Of a DNA stretch of 64,000 nucleotides, positions 1 to 9,719 are shown piece by piece. The notes beneath the pieces are model-generated. The model was not told the origin of the DNA. It worked only from the letters and a program-made list of their open reading frames with translations, and searched no databases. The number at the start of each line of letters is the position of its first letter. Positions within the stretch are counted from its first letter, which is position 1. Location of the stretch: the NCBI RefSeq assembly GCF_008728635.1, contig NZ_CP044285.1, positions 4,154,001 through 4,218,000 of the forward strand, in the 5' to 3' direction. Source of the DNA: Hymenobacter baengnokdamensis. GTDB lineage: Bacteria; Bacteroidota; Bacteroidia; Cytophagales; Hymenobacteraceae. The translations under genes were made by a program, and so were the position numbers.

Positions 1-1602
<1,602 letters not shown>

Positions 1603-1760
1603 TGGGGAGGTGTGAAGTAGACGGTAGAAGGTATGAGGCAACAGGACTAATGCAGTATAAGCCATTCCGAGAAGGCGAGTTAACCGGCTAGCCCGCCAAG
1701 CAGCGTTTTCGCTCAATACTCACCCCTGATGACTTCTACCTCTTAGCCCATACTTACAAG

Positions 1761-2096
1761 TTAGTGGCGGCAATCAAGGTCTTTTTCAACCATGATACGT
1801 AGCTCACGGTTTTCAGCTACCCTTACCTGGGCCGAAAAACCATTTTTTTCGGTGCTTGTCCAAGCCAGTGCTTCAGCGGCGGGCACTTCTACCACCAGGT
1901 TTCCAGCTTCATAGCGCACCCCCACTGCGTTGGCCTCGGCCGAGGCAGGCAGTGCTTCCAGGGCGTATACCAGCGTCTGGCCAGGGCCGGCCCCAAATAC
2001 GATGGTATACGCCACGCGCCCGGCCTGGGCAAACTGCTGCACCTCGGCATCGGACAGACGCAGGCGTAGCGAATTTTCTTCAAGTCTTAGCTTCAT
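1761..2096 (-). CDS. DUF7009-type small protein
   Basis: This 111-residue soluble protein starts MKLRLEENSLRLRLSDAEV and has no signal peptide or membrane segment. It resembles the small Bacteroidota proteins annotated as DUF7009 (recognised from memory, no search run). It lies between fdhD and the molybdoenzyme gene in the same direction, which suggests a role in that enzyme's maturation; this is inferred only from position. The sequence ends in a Cys-Arg-His tail (EKDLDCRH), but no metal-binding motif can be claimed. Confidence 0.75.
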   Translation of the reverse strand: MKLRLEENSLRLRLSDAEVQQFAQAGRVAYTIVFGAGPGQTLVYALEALPASAEANAVGVRYEAGNLVVEVPAAEALAWTSTEKNGFSAQVRVAENRELRIMVEKDLDCRH

Positions 2097-2255
2097 TACC
2101 CGGTACGCTCATTTTAATGGATACTATGGTCTGGTCAGCACCTGCCTTCCGCGTCAAATAGTGTTTTTTCACTATACTTAAGCCGGTTTGCGTTGCCAAT
2201 CAAGGTGGCTCGGCTCACGCTAAACGAAGCCCAGCTAAATGGGTTAAGCACCTGG

Positions 2256-3125
2256 TTAACTCACAATTCGCTGGGCGTGGGTATAAATATTAAACCGCTC
2301 GTTGCGCACAAAGCCCAGCAACGTCAAGCCAAACTCTTCGGCGGCCTCCACGGCCAGGCTGCTGGGCGCCCCCACCGCCGCCAGAATGGCCACGCCCGCC
2401 ACGGCGGCTTTCTGCACCAGCTCGAAGCTGGCGCGCCCACTTACCAATACTATACTTTGGTGCAAAGGAACTTGCCCAGCCAGCAGCGCAGCTCCTACCA
2501 CTTTATCAAAGGCATTGTGGCGGCCCACGTCCTCGCGTACCAGCAGCAGCTCGCCGGCCGCCGAAAAAAGCGCGGTAGCGTGCAGGCCGCCGGTTTGCTC
2601 AAATACCCGCTGGGCCGCCCGCTGGCGCTCGGGCAGCGCATGAATAATGGCCGCCGGCACGCGGGGACTAGCGGCCGGGGCCGGCACCGGGCAGCTTTCG
2701 GCCCGCACGGCTTCGATGCTCGTTTTGCCGCACACGCCGCAGCTGGAAGTAGTATAAAAGTGCCGCTCCAGGCGGTTTAGCTCCACTACCACGCCCGGTG
2801 CCAGCTCGGCCCGTATGACGTTGCCGCGCTCTTTGGGGCGGCGCGGGTCAGCCTGATGCGCGATGCCCGTCAGGTCGGCGGCCTGCTGCACCATACCCTC
2901 ACTCAGCAGGAAGCCGGCCACCAGCTCCGCATCGTGGCCGGGGGTGCGCATAGTCACGGCCAGCGTATGCTGCCGGCGCTGCGCCAGTGGGCCGTAAGCC
3001 AGGCTTATTTCGAGCGGCGCCTCTACCGCCAGCAGGTCAGTAGCGGCCGAAACAACAGCACCGACCACGCGCTGCACGGTAGTGCGCTCGGCGCTGGTGG
3101 CTGAAGGCGGCTGACTACGTAACAT
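2256..3125 (-). CDS. fdhD: Formate dehydrogenase accessory sulfurtransferase FdhD
   Basis: FdhD moves sulfur from a cysteine desulfurase to the bis-MGD cofactor of formate-dehydrogenase-like enzymes. The 289-residue product (ATG at 3125; a start 13 codons upstream is also open) has the family's TPGHDAELVAGFLLSEG block, the active-site pair C129-x-x-C132 in SSCGVCGKTS, and VGRHNAFDKVVG followed by SGRASFELVQKAA. It sits upstream of the DUF7009-type gene and the oxidoreductase, so the three probably form one maturation/enzyme module. Confidence 0.95.
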   Translation of the reverse strand: MLRSQPPSATSAERTTVQRVVGAVVSAATDLLAVEAPLEISLAYGPLAQRRQHTLAVTMRTPGHDAELVAGFLLSEGMVQQAADLTGIAHQADPRRPKERGNVIRAELAPGVVVELNRLERHFYTTSSCGVCGKTSIEAVRAESCPVPAPAASPRVPAAIIHALPERQRAAQRVFEQTGGLHATALFSAAGELLLVREDVGRHNAFDKVVGAALLAGQVPLHQSIVLVSGRASFELVQKAAVAGVAILAAVGAPSSLAVEAAEEFGLTLLGFVRNERFNIYTHAQRIVS

Positions 3126-3223
3126 GGTTAAACAGATGGGACAAGCAACTGCTTGACCATGCAACCGGCCCGATTGTTCAGCTGCCGGCCCCGAAATACC
3201 GCGCCGGACTTCTTACGAGTTGT

Positions 3224-4336
3224 TTATTTTTCCTGCAAATACTTCACCATCAGCGCTGCGGCTTGCGTGGCCGCGCTGTGCTGGCCCAGCTTCTGGCGCA
3301 GCTCGGCATAGCCACTTCGTTGCTGGGCAATGTACGCCTCATCCGTCAGCAGGCGCTTCAGCTCATCGAGCAGGTTACGGGCCGTAAAATTGCCTTGGAT
3401 AAACTCCGCCACCACTGCGCGGCCCACAATAAGATTAACCAGCGAGATGTAAGGCACCTTGATAAGCGCCTTGCTGACCAGGTACGTGAGGCTACTGGTG
3501 CGATAGCACACTACCTGCGGCACGCCAAACAGCGCCGTTTCGAGGGTGGCCGTGCCGCTGGTAACAAGGGCGGCGCTGGCGCGGCTCAACAAGTCGAAGG
3601 CCTGGTCGAATACCAGCTTAATACCATTGCGCTCAAAGTGCTGGTAATAAGCACGGTCGAGGTTACTTACGCCGGCAACTACAAACTGATATTCCTGAAA
3701 GGCGGGCAGCACGGCCAGCATCTCGTGCAGCATCTCCTCTATTTCCTGCTTGCGCGAGCCGGGCAGCACGGCAATAATCCTGCGCCCGGGGTCGAGGCCA
3801 TGCTGCGCCATGAAGCCGGGGTCGGGCCGAAAGGCGGCTACCTGGTCGGCCGTCGGGTTGCCGATATAGTCTACCTTATACTCGAAGCGCTGATAAAACT
3901 CCTCCTCGAAAGGCAGGATGACAAACATGCGGTCAACGTAGGCTTTTATCTTTTCGCCCCGGCTCTGATTCCAGGCCCATATTTTAGGCGATATATAGTA
4001 AAAAACATTTATTCCTTGTCCTTTGGCAAATTGCGCCATGCGTAGGTTAAAGCCGCCGTAGTCTACCAGAATAAGCACATCGGGCTGGTAGGCCAGGATA
4101 TCGCGCTGACAATCTTTAAGATACTTCCTGAATTTGAGCAGGCTTGTCGCGGCTTCCACAAAGCCCATCACGGCCAGGTCGCGGTAGTGGCGCACCAGCT
4201 GCCCGCCTTCGGCCTGCATGAGGTCGCCGCCCCAGTACCGAAAATCGGCTGCCGGGTCCTGGCCCTTTAGCTCATGCAGCAAGTGGGCAGCATGGGTATC
4301 GCCGGAGCGCTCGCCCGCAATAAGGTAGTATTTCAT
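3224..4336 (-). CDS. lpxB: Lipid-A-disaccharide synthase
   Basis: LpxB joins UDP-2,3-diacylglucosamine and lipid X to make the lipid A disaccharide at the inner membrane. The 370-residue length is normal. Visible marks are the N-terminal YYLIAGERSGDTHAA, the KIWAWNQSRGEKIKAYVDRM block and the VLPGSRKQEIEEML nucleotide-binding region, followed by SGTATLETALFGVPQVVCYR. It lies downstream of queD in a co-directional run. With msbA-like, gmhA, hldD and the PagL-like gene in this window it supports a normal LPS/lipid A pathway. Confidence 0.95.
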   Translation of the reverse strand: MKYYLIAGERSGDTHAAHLLHELKGQDPAADFRYWGGDLMQAEGGQLVRHYRDLAVMGFVEAATSLLKFRKYLKDCQRDILAYQPDVLILVDYGGFNLRMAQFAKGQGINVFYYISPKIWAWNQSRGEKIKAYVDRMFVILPFEEEFYQRFEYKVDYIGNPTADQVAAFRPDPGFMAQHGLDPGRRIIAVLPGSRKQEIEEMLHEMLAVLPAFQEYQFVVAGVSNLDRAYYQHFERNGIKLVFDQAFDLLSRASAALVTSGTATLETALFGVPQVVCYRTSSLTYLVSKALIKVPYISLVNLIVGRAVVAEFIQGNFTARNLLDELKRLLTDEAYIAQQRSGYAELRQKLGQHSAATQAAALMVKYLQEK

Positions 4337-4438
4337 CAGGTAAGTTATGAGCTAAGAAGAGAGAACCACGAACTGCTGCATACGCTCCGGCGCCATTGGT
4401 GGGCTCAATTCGTACTTCTCTTACGCGTCATTTCGGCA

Positions 4439-4852
4439 TTAGCCGAAGTATTCCACCGAATTGCGGGGCGTTTCGTAGATTTTGATGCAGTGCAGCTGCG
4501 CCGGCGTAATGGCGGGCAGCTCGCGCGCCAGAATCTGCCAGAAGGCGACGGCCAGGTTTTCGGTGCTGGCAAGCTGGCCGTGCAGAAAAGGCACGTCGAG
4601 GTTGAGGTTTTTGTGGTCTACCTGCTCGGTAATATGCTGGCGGATAAGGTCACTGAGGGCCTTAAGGTCTACCACAAAACCAGTGTCGGGGTCGGGCTGG
4701 CCTTTCACGGTCACAATCATCTCGTAGTTGTGGCCGTGCCAGTTTTCGTTGGCGCAGGGGCCAAATACCTCCGCATTGCGCTCCGGGCTCCAGGCGGGGT
4801 TGTAGAGCTTGTGGGCGGCATTAAAGTGCTCGCGGCGGCTAACGTATACCAT
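4439..4852 (-). CDS. queD: 6-carboxytetrahydropterin synthase (QueD/PTPS family)
   Basis: The family converts dihydroneopterin triphosphate to 6-carboxytetrahydropterin (queuosine/7-deazaguanine route) or 6-pyruvoyl-tetrahydropterin. The 137-residue protein has the zinc ligands His in FNAAHKL and both His of WHGHNYE, a Cys in GPCANENW, and a C-terminal IKIYETPRNSVEY with the substrate-binding Glu. The spacing GPCANENWHGHNY is closer to PTPS-like members than to E. coli QueD, so the exact product is less certain than the fold. No other que genes are nearby. Confidence 0.88.
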   Translation of the reverse strand: MVYVSRREHFNAAHKLYNPAWSPERNAEVFGPCANENWHGHNYEMIVTVKGQPDPDTGFVVDLKALSDLIRQHITEQVDHKNLNLDVPFLHGQLASTENLAVAFWQILARELPAITPAQLHCIKIYETPRNSVEYFG

Positions 4853-4931
4853 AGTCTTGGGGTCAGTAGGTGGCTGTCAGTTGCCCGTATTGTTTTGCGC
4901 AGCCTGCCGCCTGACAACCAACCACTGACAA

Positions 4932-5936
4932 CTAAAAACTCTTTTTTCGCAACAAAGATACAAAAAACGGCACCCCCAGCAGGGCCGTTACTAGGCCTAC
5001 GGGCAGGCCGGCGGGTGGGTAAAGCAGCCGGGCCAGCAGGTCGCAGGCCAGCAGGAAGCCCCCGCCCAGCACCGCGCAAAATGCCAGATTGAGCCGCCCC
5101 GTGGTACCCAGCAGGCCGCGCGTGAGGTGCGGCACCACCAGCCCCACGAAGCCCACCGGGCCGCACAGCGCTACTACGCCGCCCGTGAGGGCCGCTACGA
5201 GCGTTAGCACTATCCAGCGCAGGCGCGCCACCGGCAGACCCAGCGCCTGGGCGCGCTCCTCTCCCAGCAAAAGCAGGTTGAGGTCTTTTTGCAAAAAAAC
5301 AAGCAAGCCCAGGCTGCCCGCCAGCACGGCCGCCGGGTAGCCCAGCACTGGCCAGCCCGCCCGCTCAAACGACCCAAACGCCCAAAAAACCACGGCCTGC
5401 AGGTTGCCCTGGTCGGCTTTCAGAAACGTGATGAGCGAGCCCACCGCAGCGGCCAGCGCGCCCACGGCCACGCCGCCCAGCAGCAGTGGCGCGGGCAGCA
5501 CCCGCCCGCGCCGCGAGCCAATGGCCACTACCAGTAGGGTGGCCAGCAGGCCGCCCGCCAGCGCGGCCAGCGGCGGCAGATACAGCCCGCCCAGCGTGAG
5601 CGCCGGAAAAAACAGGTAGGTCACAATGGCCCCCAGCGAGGCCCCGGAGGCCGTACCCAGCAGGTAGGGGTCGGCCAGCGGGTTGGTGACCAGGGTTTGC
5701 AGCAGGTACCCGCTGAGCGCCAGGCTGGCCCCCGCCAGCCAGGCCAGTAACAGCCGCGGCAGCCGCAGCTGCACCAGCACCAGCTGGGCCGGGTCGGTGG
5801 GGTCGTACTGGCGCAGGGCCTTGATGATAAAAGCGTAGCTGGTGGCATAAGAGCCGACGCGCAGCCCCAGCAGCAGCAGCAGCAGCGTAAGCAGGCTACC
5901 CGCCAGCAGCCAGCGACCAGGGTGAGCGCGCGGCAT
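4932..5936 (-). CDS. FecCD/BtuC-type ABC transporter permease
   Basis: Inner-membrane permease of an iron-chelate or cobalamin importer, 334 residues and strongly hydrophobic, with room for about nine to ten membrane spans. Family marks are RLPRLLLAWLAGASLALSG near the N-terminus, NPLADPYLLGTASGASLGA, and the C-terminal LCGPVGFVGLVVPHLTR, which contacts the ATPase. The start is 2 nt downstream of the stop of the binding-protein gene, so the two are co-transcribed. No ATPase gene follows; queD comes next. Confidence 0.92.
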   Translation of the reverse strand: MPRAHPGRWLLAGSLLTLLLLLLGLRVGSYATSYAFIIKALRQYDPTDPAQLVLVQLRLPRLLLAWLAGASLALSGYLLQTLVTNPLADPYLLGTASGASLGAIVTYLFFPALTLGGLYLPPLAALAGGLLATLLVVAIGSRRGRVLPAPLLLGGVAVGALAAAVGSLITFLKADQGNLQAVVFWAFGSFERAGWPVLGYPAAVLAGSLGLLVFLQKDLNLLLLGEERAQALGLPVARLRWIVLTLVAALTGGVVALCGPVGFVGLVVPHLTRGLLGTTGRLNLAFCAVLGGGFLLACDLLARLLYPPAGLPVGLVTALLGVPFFVSLLRKKSF

Positions 5937-5938
5937 GG

Positions 5939-6829
5939 CTAGCGGCTTAGGAGGGTTTGTAGCTCGCGCACCGCTTCTACTATGCGGGGGCTGGGGCGTT
6001 GGAGCAGGTTGGGAGTAGTAGCGTACACGCGCCGGGTCTGGCAGGCCCGGATTTGGCGCAGCTCGGGGTAGTTTTTGAAAAAGGTGCTGTCCATTTTGCC
6101 CAGGCTGCCGCCCAGCATTACCTCGGGGTTCAGCCGCAGGATATACTCCCGCGTAAGGGCCGGAAACGGCTGGGCAAAGGTGTCGCGCACCGCATTTTGC
6201 CCGCCGGCCAGCCGCACCATATCCGTAAATAGCGTATTTTGCCCATATACGTAAATCGGGTCGCCCGAAACCAGCGCCAGCACCGTGGGGCGGTGGGCCG
6301 GCGCGGGGGCGGTGGCCAGCTGGCTGAGCTGCGCCTGCAGCGAATCGGTGAGGCGGCGGGCCTGGGCGGGGCGGCCCAGCAGCCGGCCCAGGTCGTTGAG
6401 TCCGCGCAGCACGTCGGCTACGGTGCGGTATTTCTGATAGTAAACCGCAATGCCCAGCTGCTGCAGGCGAGCGGCGGCATCGGGCGGCGTCATGCCTTCC
6501 AGCGTAAACACTACGTCGGGGCGCAGGGCTACCAGCCGCTCCAGGTCGAGCGGATAAGAGCTCACCAGCGGCTTGTGGCGCACCGCGGCCGGGTAGTCAT
6601 CGGCCTGCGTGCGGGCGATGATGGTGGTCGTATCGGCCACGGCATACAGCATTTCCGTAAGGCTGGGCACCAGGGCCAGCACGCGGCGCGGGCGCACGGG
6701 CAGCGTCAGGGGCCGGCCCAGGTCATCATGCACGGCTATGGTGCCAGCGGCCGCACTCAGGGGCTTATTTTCGGGCTGGCAGGCCAGCAGCCCGACCAGT
6801 AGTCCACTAAGAAGAAGCGAAACGCGCAT
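5939..6829 (-). CDS. BtuF/FecB-type periplasmic binding lipoprotein
   Basis: Substrate-binding protein of the adjacent importer, 296 residues from ATG 6829. The N-terminus MRVSLLLSGLLVGLLACQPE is a lipoprotein signal ending in a lipobox-like GLLAC. The body has VLALVPSLTEMLYAV and later RLVALRPDVVFTLEGM, as in cobalamin/iron-siderophore binding proteins. A longer open frame reaches 6928, but the lipobox and a TACCTTTG -7 box at 6835-6842 favour 6829. The ligand (B12, heme or siderophore) cannot be told from sequence. Confidence 0.9.
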   Translation of the reverse strand: MRVSLLLSGLLVGLLACQPENKPLSAAAGTIAVHDDLGRPLTLPVRPRRVLALVPSLTEMLYAVADTTTIIARTQADDYPAAVRHKPLVSSYPLDLERLVALRPDVVFTLEGMTPPDAAARLQQLGIAVYYQKYRTVADVLRGLNDLGRLLGRPAQARRLTDSLQAQLSQLATAPAPAHRPTVLALVSGDPIYVYGQNTLFTDMVRLAGGQNAVRDTFAQPFPALTREYILRLNPEVMLGGSLGKMDSTFFKNYPELRQIRACQTRRVYATTPNLLQRPSPRIVEAVRELQTLLSR

Positions 6830-6834
6830 GGCGG

Positions 6835-6842
6835 CAAAGGTA
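6835..6842 (-). promoter_or_regulatory. -7 box TACCTTTG upstream of the binding-protein gene
   Basis: The box matches the Bacteroidota sigma consensus TAnnTTTG. Only 5 nt separate it from the ATG at 6829, so the transcript may be leaderless or nearly so. Confidence 0.5.
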
Positions 6843-6933
6843 GCCAGCGGTTGCAAGGCCCTACCTTTAAGGCCAGATTTCGTTTGCATTGCAGCTGATA
6901 GCCAACCGCCGTCAGCCATCAGCCACAACCCTT

Positions 6934-7902
6934 ATGATAGTCGTAACCGGAGCCGCCGGCTTCATCGCCAGCTGCCTTGTCTCCCGCCTCAACGCCGCCA
7001 ATTTCAATGATATCGTGGTGGTCGATAACTTCGCCGTCGAAAAAAAGCTCCCCAATATCCGGGGCAAAAAGCTGCGCGAATACGTCGACCGCGAAGCGTT
7101 TTTCCCGTGGCTCGACGCCCACCACGAGCAGGTGGAGTTTGTCTTTCACCTTGGTGCCCGCACCGACACCACCGAGCAGGACCCCGCCATCTTCGACCTG
7201 CTTAATCTCAACTACAGCAAGCAGATGTGGGAGGCCTGCGTGCGCTACAACCTGCCGCTGGTGTATGCCAGCAGCGGGGCCACCTACGGCGACGGCCGCC
7301 TCGGCTACTCCGACCAGGACGATGCCCTGCCCCAGCTGCTGCGCCCGCTCAACCCCTACGGCGACTCCAAAAACGACTTCGATAAGTGGGCCCTGGCCCA
7401 GGAGCAGAAACCTTACTTCTGGGCGGGGCTGAAGTTCTTCAACGTGTACGGCCCCAACGAGTACCACAAGGGCCGCATGGCCTCGGTTATCCTGCACGCC
7501 TTCCGCCAGATAAGGGAAAACGGCAGCATGCAGCTTTTCCGCTCACATAACCCCGCGTACGTGGACGGCGGCCAGATGCGCGACTTTGTGTACGTGAAGG
7601 ACGTGGTGGAAGTATGCTACTTCCTGCTGCACCACCGCACCCACTCGGGTCTCTACAACCTCGGCACCGGCCAGGCGCGCACGTTTATGGACCTGGCCCT
7701 CAATACTTTTTCGGCAATGGGGGTGCCCGCTGATATTCGCTTCCGCGATACACCCGAAGATATCCGCGACACGTACCAGTACTTTACCGAAGCCGACATG
7801 CGCAAGCTGCGCAGCATCGGCTACGACCGGCCTTTTGCCACACTGGAAGAAGGTATTCGTGACTACGTGCAGAGGTACCTGGCAACGGGAGCTTATTATT
7901 AA
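6934..7902 (+). CDS. hldD: ADP-glyceromanno-heptose 6-epimerase
   Basis: HldD inverts C6 of ADP-D-glycero-D-manno-heptose, the last step in making the LPS inner-core heptose donor. The 322-residue product begins MIVVTGAAGFIASCLVSRL, an NAD(P) Rossmann motif in which the usual GxGxxG middle position is Ala. The catalytic YxxxK is Tyr142/Lys146 in NPYGDSKNDFDKW, followed by FFNVYGPNEYHKGRMASV, typical of HldD. The open frame extends upstream to 6889, but ATG 6934 gives the standard N-terminus. gmhA of the same pathway is at 28625; no hldE gene is in the window. Confidence 0.94.
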   Translation: MIVVTGAAGFIASCLVSRLNAANFNDIVVVDNFAVEKKLPNIRGKKLREYVDREAFFPWLDAHHEQVEFVFHLGARTDTTEQDPAIFDLLNLNYSKQMWEACVRYNLPLVYASSGATYGDGRLGYSDQDDALPQLLRPLNPYGDSKNDFDKWALAQEQKPYFWAGLKFFNVYGPNEYHKGRMASVILHAFRQIRENGSMQLFRSHNPAYVDGGQMRDFVYVKDVVEVCYFLLHHRTHSGLYNLGTGQARTFMDLALNTFSAMGVPADIRFRDTPEDIRDTYQYFTEADMRKLRSIGYDRPFATLEEGIRDYVQRYLATGAYY

Positions 7903-8320
7903 ACGCCTGTACTAATTCAAAACTAATAGGTTTTGTAAATAATGTAATATTAAATAATAAATATATATAATTTTACTAATTTTTTTCAGAAAGCAGCCTG
8001 CTGAGGGCTGCTTTCTTGTTTTTGATGCTTTCGTCCAGCGTAATCAGAGCTAATTAATAAAATCTTAATCTGGTAAATCTCAAACTGCTAATGTTCAATC
8101 TATTATAAAAAAAATTTGCTATAAACATTTGACAATCAGATTTTTTTCTCCAAAAGCAGGTTAGCTGTCGTGCGTCGGCTGTGCATGAAAGCCTGAAAAT
8201 AGCAATTAACCTATTGTTTATCTGCACATTAAAACTTCATGAAGCTTCAATGTAATTTGTAGAACTGCCCTAGTTTGTGGTAATAAAATTCGCTAGGTTT
8301 TTTTACTTCTTCGACGTTTC
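7903..8320. other. AT-rich intergenic region
   Basis: These 418 nt between hldD and the nuclease gene are far more AT-rich than the flanking genes. They contain the hldD terminator (7988-8016) and long A/T runs at 7930-7985 and 8100-8160. I see no ORF of note, no tRNA and no recognised riboswitch. The second half should hold the nuclease promoter, but no clear TAnnTTTG box was found. Confidence 0.6.
7988..8016 (+). terminator. Terminator after hldD
   Basis: An 11-bp stem (AGAAAGCAGCC / GGCTGCTTTCT) with a 7-nt loop is followed by TGTTTTTG. Confidence 0.8.
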
Positions 8321-9646
8321 ATGAAGGATTTTCTACTCCGCCGTTATTACCTGTTGCTCCTGCTGCTTTCGGGGGCGCTGCATCCCGGCCGCCTGGCCGC
8401 TCAGTCGACCCAGGAATCGTTCGAAACCGGCACTAAAACCGATTACCCGGCGGCTACCGTTGCGCTGGCGACAGGCAACTGGGACTTTACCGATGCACTG
8501 CTGGGCACCGATGCCAACGACCATAAAAATGGCTCCCAGGCCGTGCGCATTGAGCAGACGGGCCGCCTGACCATGGATTTTTACCTGCCAGGGGGCGCCT
8601 CGCTCGTAACCGTGCAGTACGCTGCCTACGGTGCCGACGCCGGCAGCGGCTGGGAGCTGTGGGCACAATCGCAGTCGTGCAGCTGCAACAACTGGACAAA
8701 AGTGAGCCATACCGTGCTCACTACCAGTAGCACTTTGCAAACCGCCGCTTTCTCGGTGAGCCTGCCGGGCAGTGTTCGGTTTGAAATTCGCAAAGTTTCG
8801 GGGGGGGCCGCCCGTCTCAACTTCGACGATTTTACGGTTGCGCCCTACGGCGCGGCTCCCAGCTCGCAGTATCCCGACAACGATAACCTGGCGATGGGCA
8901 ACCCTACCCTGGCCGTAACCGATGAGACCAACTACCCGGACAACTACCTGCTGCGCAAAAACCAGTACGCGGTGTCTTACAACCACTCTCAGGGCAAACC
9001 CAACTGGGTGAGCTGGCACCTGGACATCTCGGACCGGGGCAGCAGCGACCGGCAGAACGACTTTCGTCCCGACTCGACCCTGCCCGCCGACTGGTACCAT
9101 GTGCTGGCTACCGACTATGCTGGCTCGGGCTTCGACCGGGGCCACAATTGCCCTTCGGCCGACCACACCAACTCGGTGCGGGCCAACTCGCTCACCTTTC
9201 TGATGAGCAACATGATGCCCCAGGCCCCCAACAACAACCAGCATACCTGGGCCGACCTGGAGAACTACACTCGCTCGTTCTTGCCGAACTACGAGGTGTA
9301 TATCATTGATGGCAGCTACGGGGTGGGCGGCACGGGCAGCGCAGGCTACATGACGGTAGTACCCAGCGGAAAGGTCACCGTACCCTCGCATACCTGGAAA
9401 GTTATCGTGCTATTGCCAGTCGGCGACAATGATGTGCTGCGAGTCAACGCCAACACGCGCATCATCGCGGTCGACATGCCCAACGATAATAGTCTGAGCC
9501 TCGACTGGGGAGTGTACCGCACCAGCGTTGATGCCATTGAGAGCGCCGTAACAGCTACCGGCCTGACACTGGATTTGCTATCAGCCCTGCCCACGTCGGT
9601 ACAGGCGGTGGTAGAGGCGAAGGTCGATAACGGCCCTACGCAATAA
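8321..9646 (+). CDS. Secreted DNA/RNA non-specific endonuclease (NUC1 family)
   Basis: A 441-residue exported nuclease. Residues 1-28 form a signal peptide (MKDFLLRRYY followed by a Leu run, ending LAAQ). Residues about 30-175 look like a beta-sandwich accessory domain. The beta-beta-alpha-metal nuclease domain covers about 190-435, with the catalytic DRGH motif at 272-275 inside GFDRGHNCPSADHT and the metal-site block SNMMPQAPNNNQHTW at 296-310. Such enzymes cut single- and double-stranded DNA and RNA. There is no T9SS C-terminal domain, so Sec export, perhaps to the surface or periplasm, is inferred. A T9SS cargo gene follows 73 nt later. Confidence 0.92.
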   Translation: MKDFLLRRYYLLLLLLSGALHPGRLAAQSTQESFETGTKTDYPAATVALATGNWDFTDALLGTDANDHKNGSQAVRIEQTGRLTMDFYLPGGASLVTVQYAAYGADAGSGWELWAQSQSCSCNNWTKVSHTVLTTSSTLQTAAFSVSLPGSVRFEIRKVSGGAARLNFDDFTVAPYGAAPSSQYPDNDNLAMGNPTLAVTDETNYPDNYLLRKNQYAVSYNHSQGKPNWVSWHLDISDRGSSDRQNDFRPDSTLPADWYHVLATDYAGSGFDRGHNCPSADHTNSVRANSLTFLMSNMMPQAPNNNQHTWADLENYTRSFLPNYEVYIIDGSYGVGGTGSAGYMTVVPSGKVTVPSHTWKVIVLLPVGDNDVLRVNANTRIIAVDMPNDNSLSLDWGVYRTSVDAIESAVTATGLTLDLLSALPTSVQAVVEAKVDNGPTQ

Positions 9647-9719
9647 GTAGCCGGGCCACCCGGCCCTTCAGTCAACGTTTTTTCAGTGTCTTATCGGCGG
9701 CCTGCCGCCTCCTACCCTT

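Noticed and set aside
2158..2177. TATAGTG-AAAAAA-CACTATA-like hairpin between fdhD and the DUF7009-type gene
   Set aside because: The stem is short and AT-rich with no GC core; too weak to call a terminator or regulatory site.
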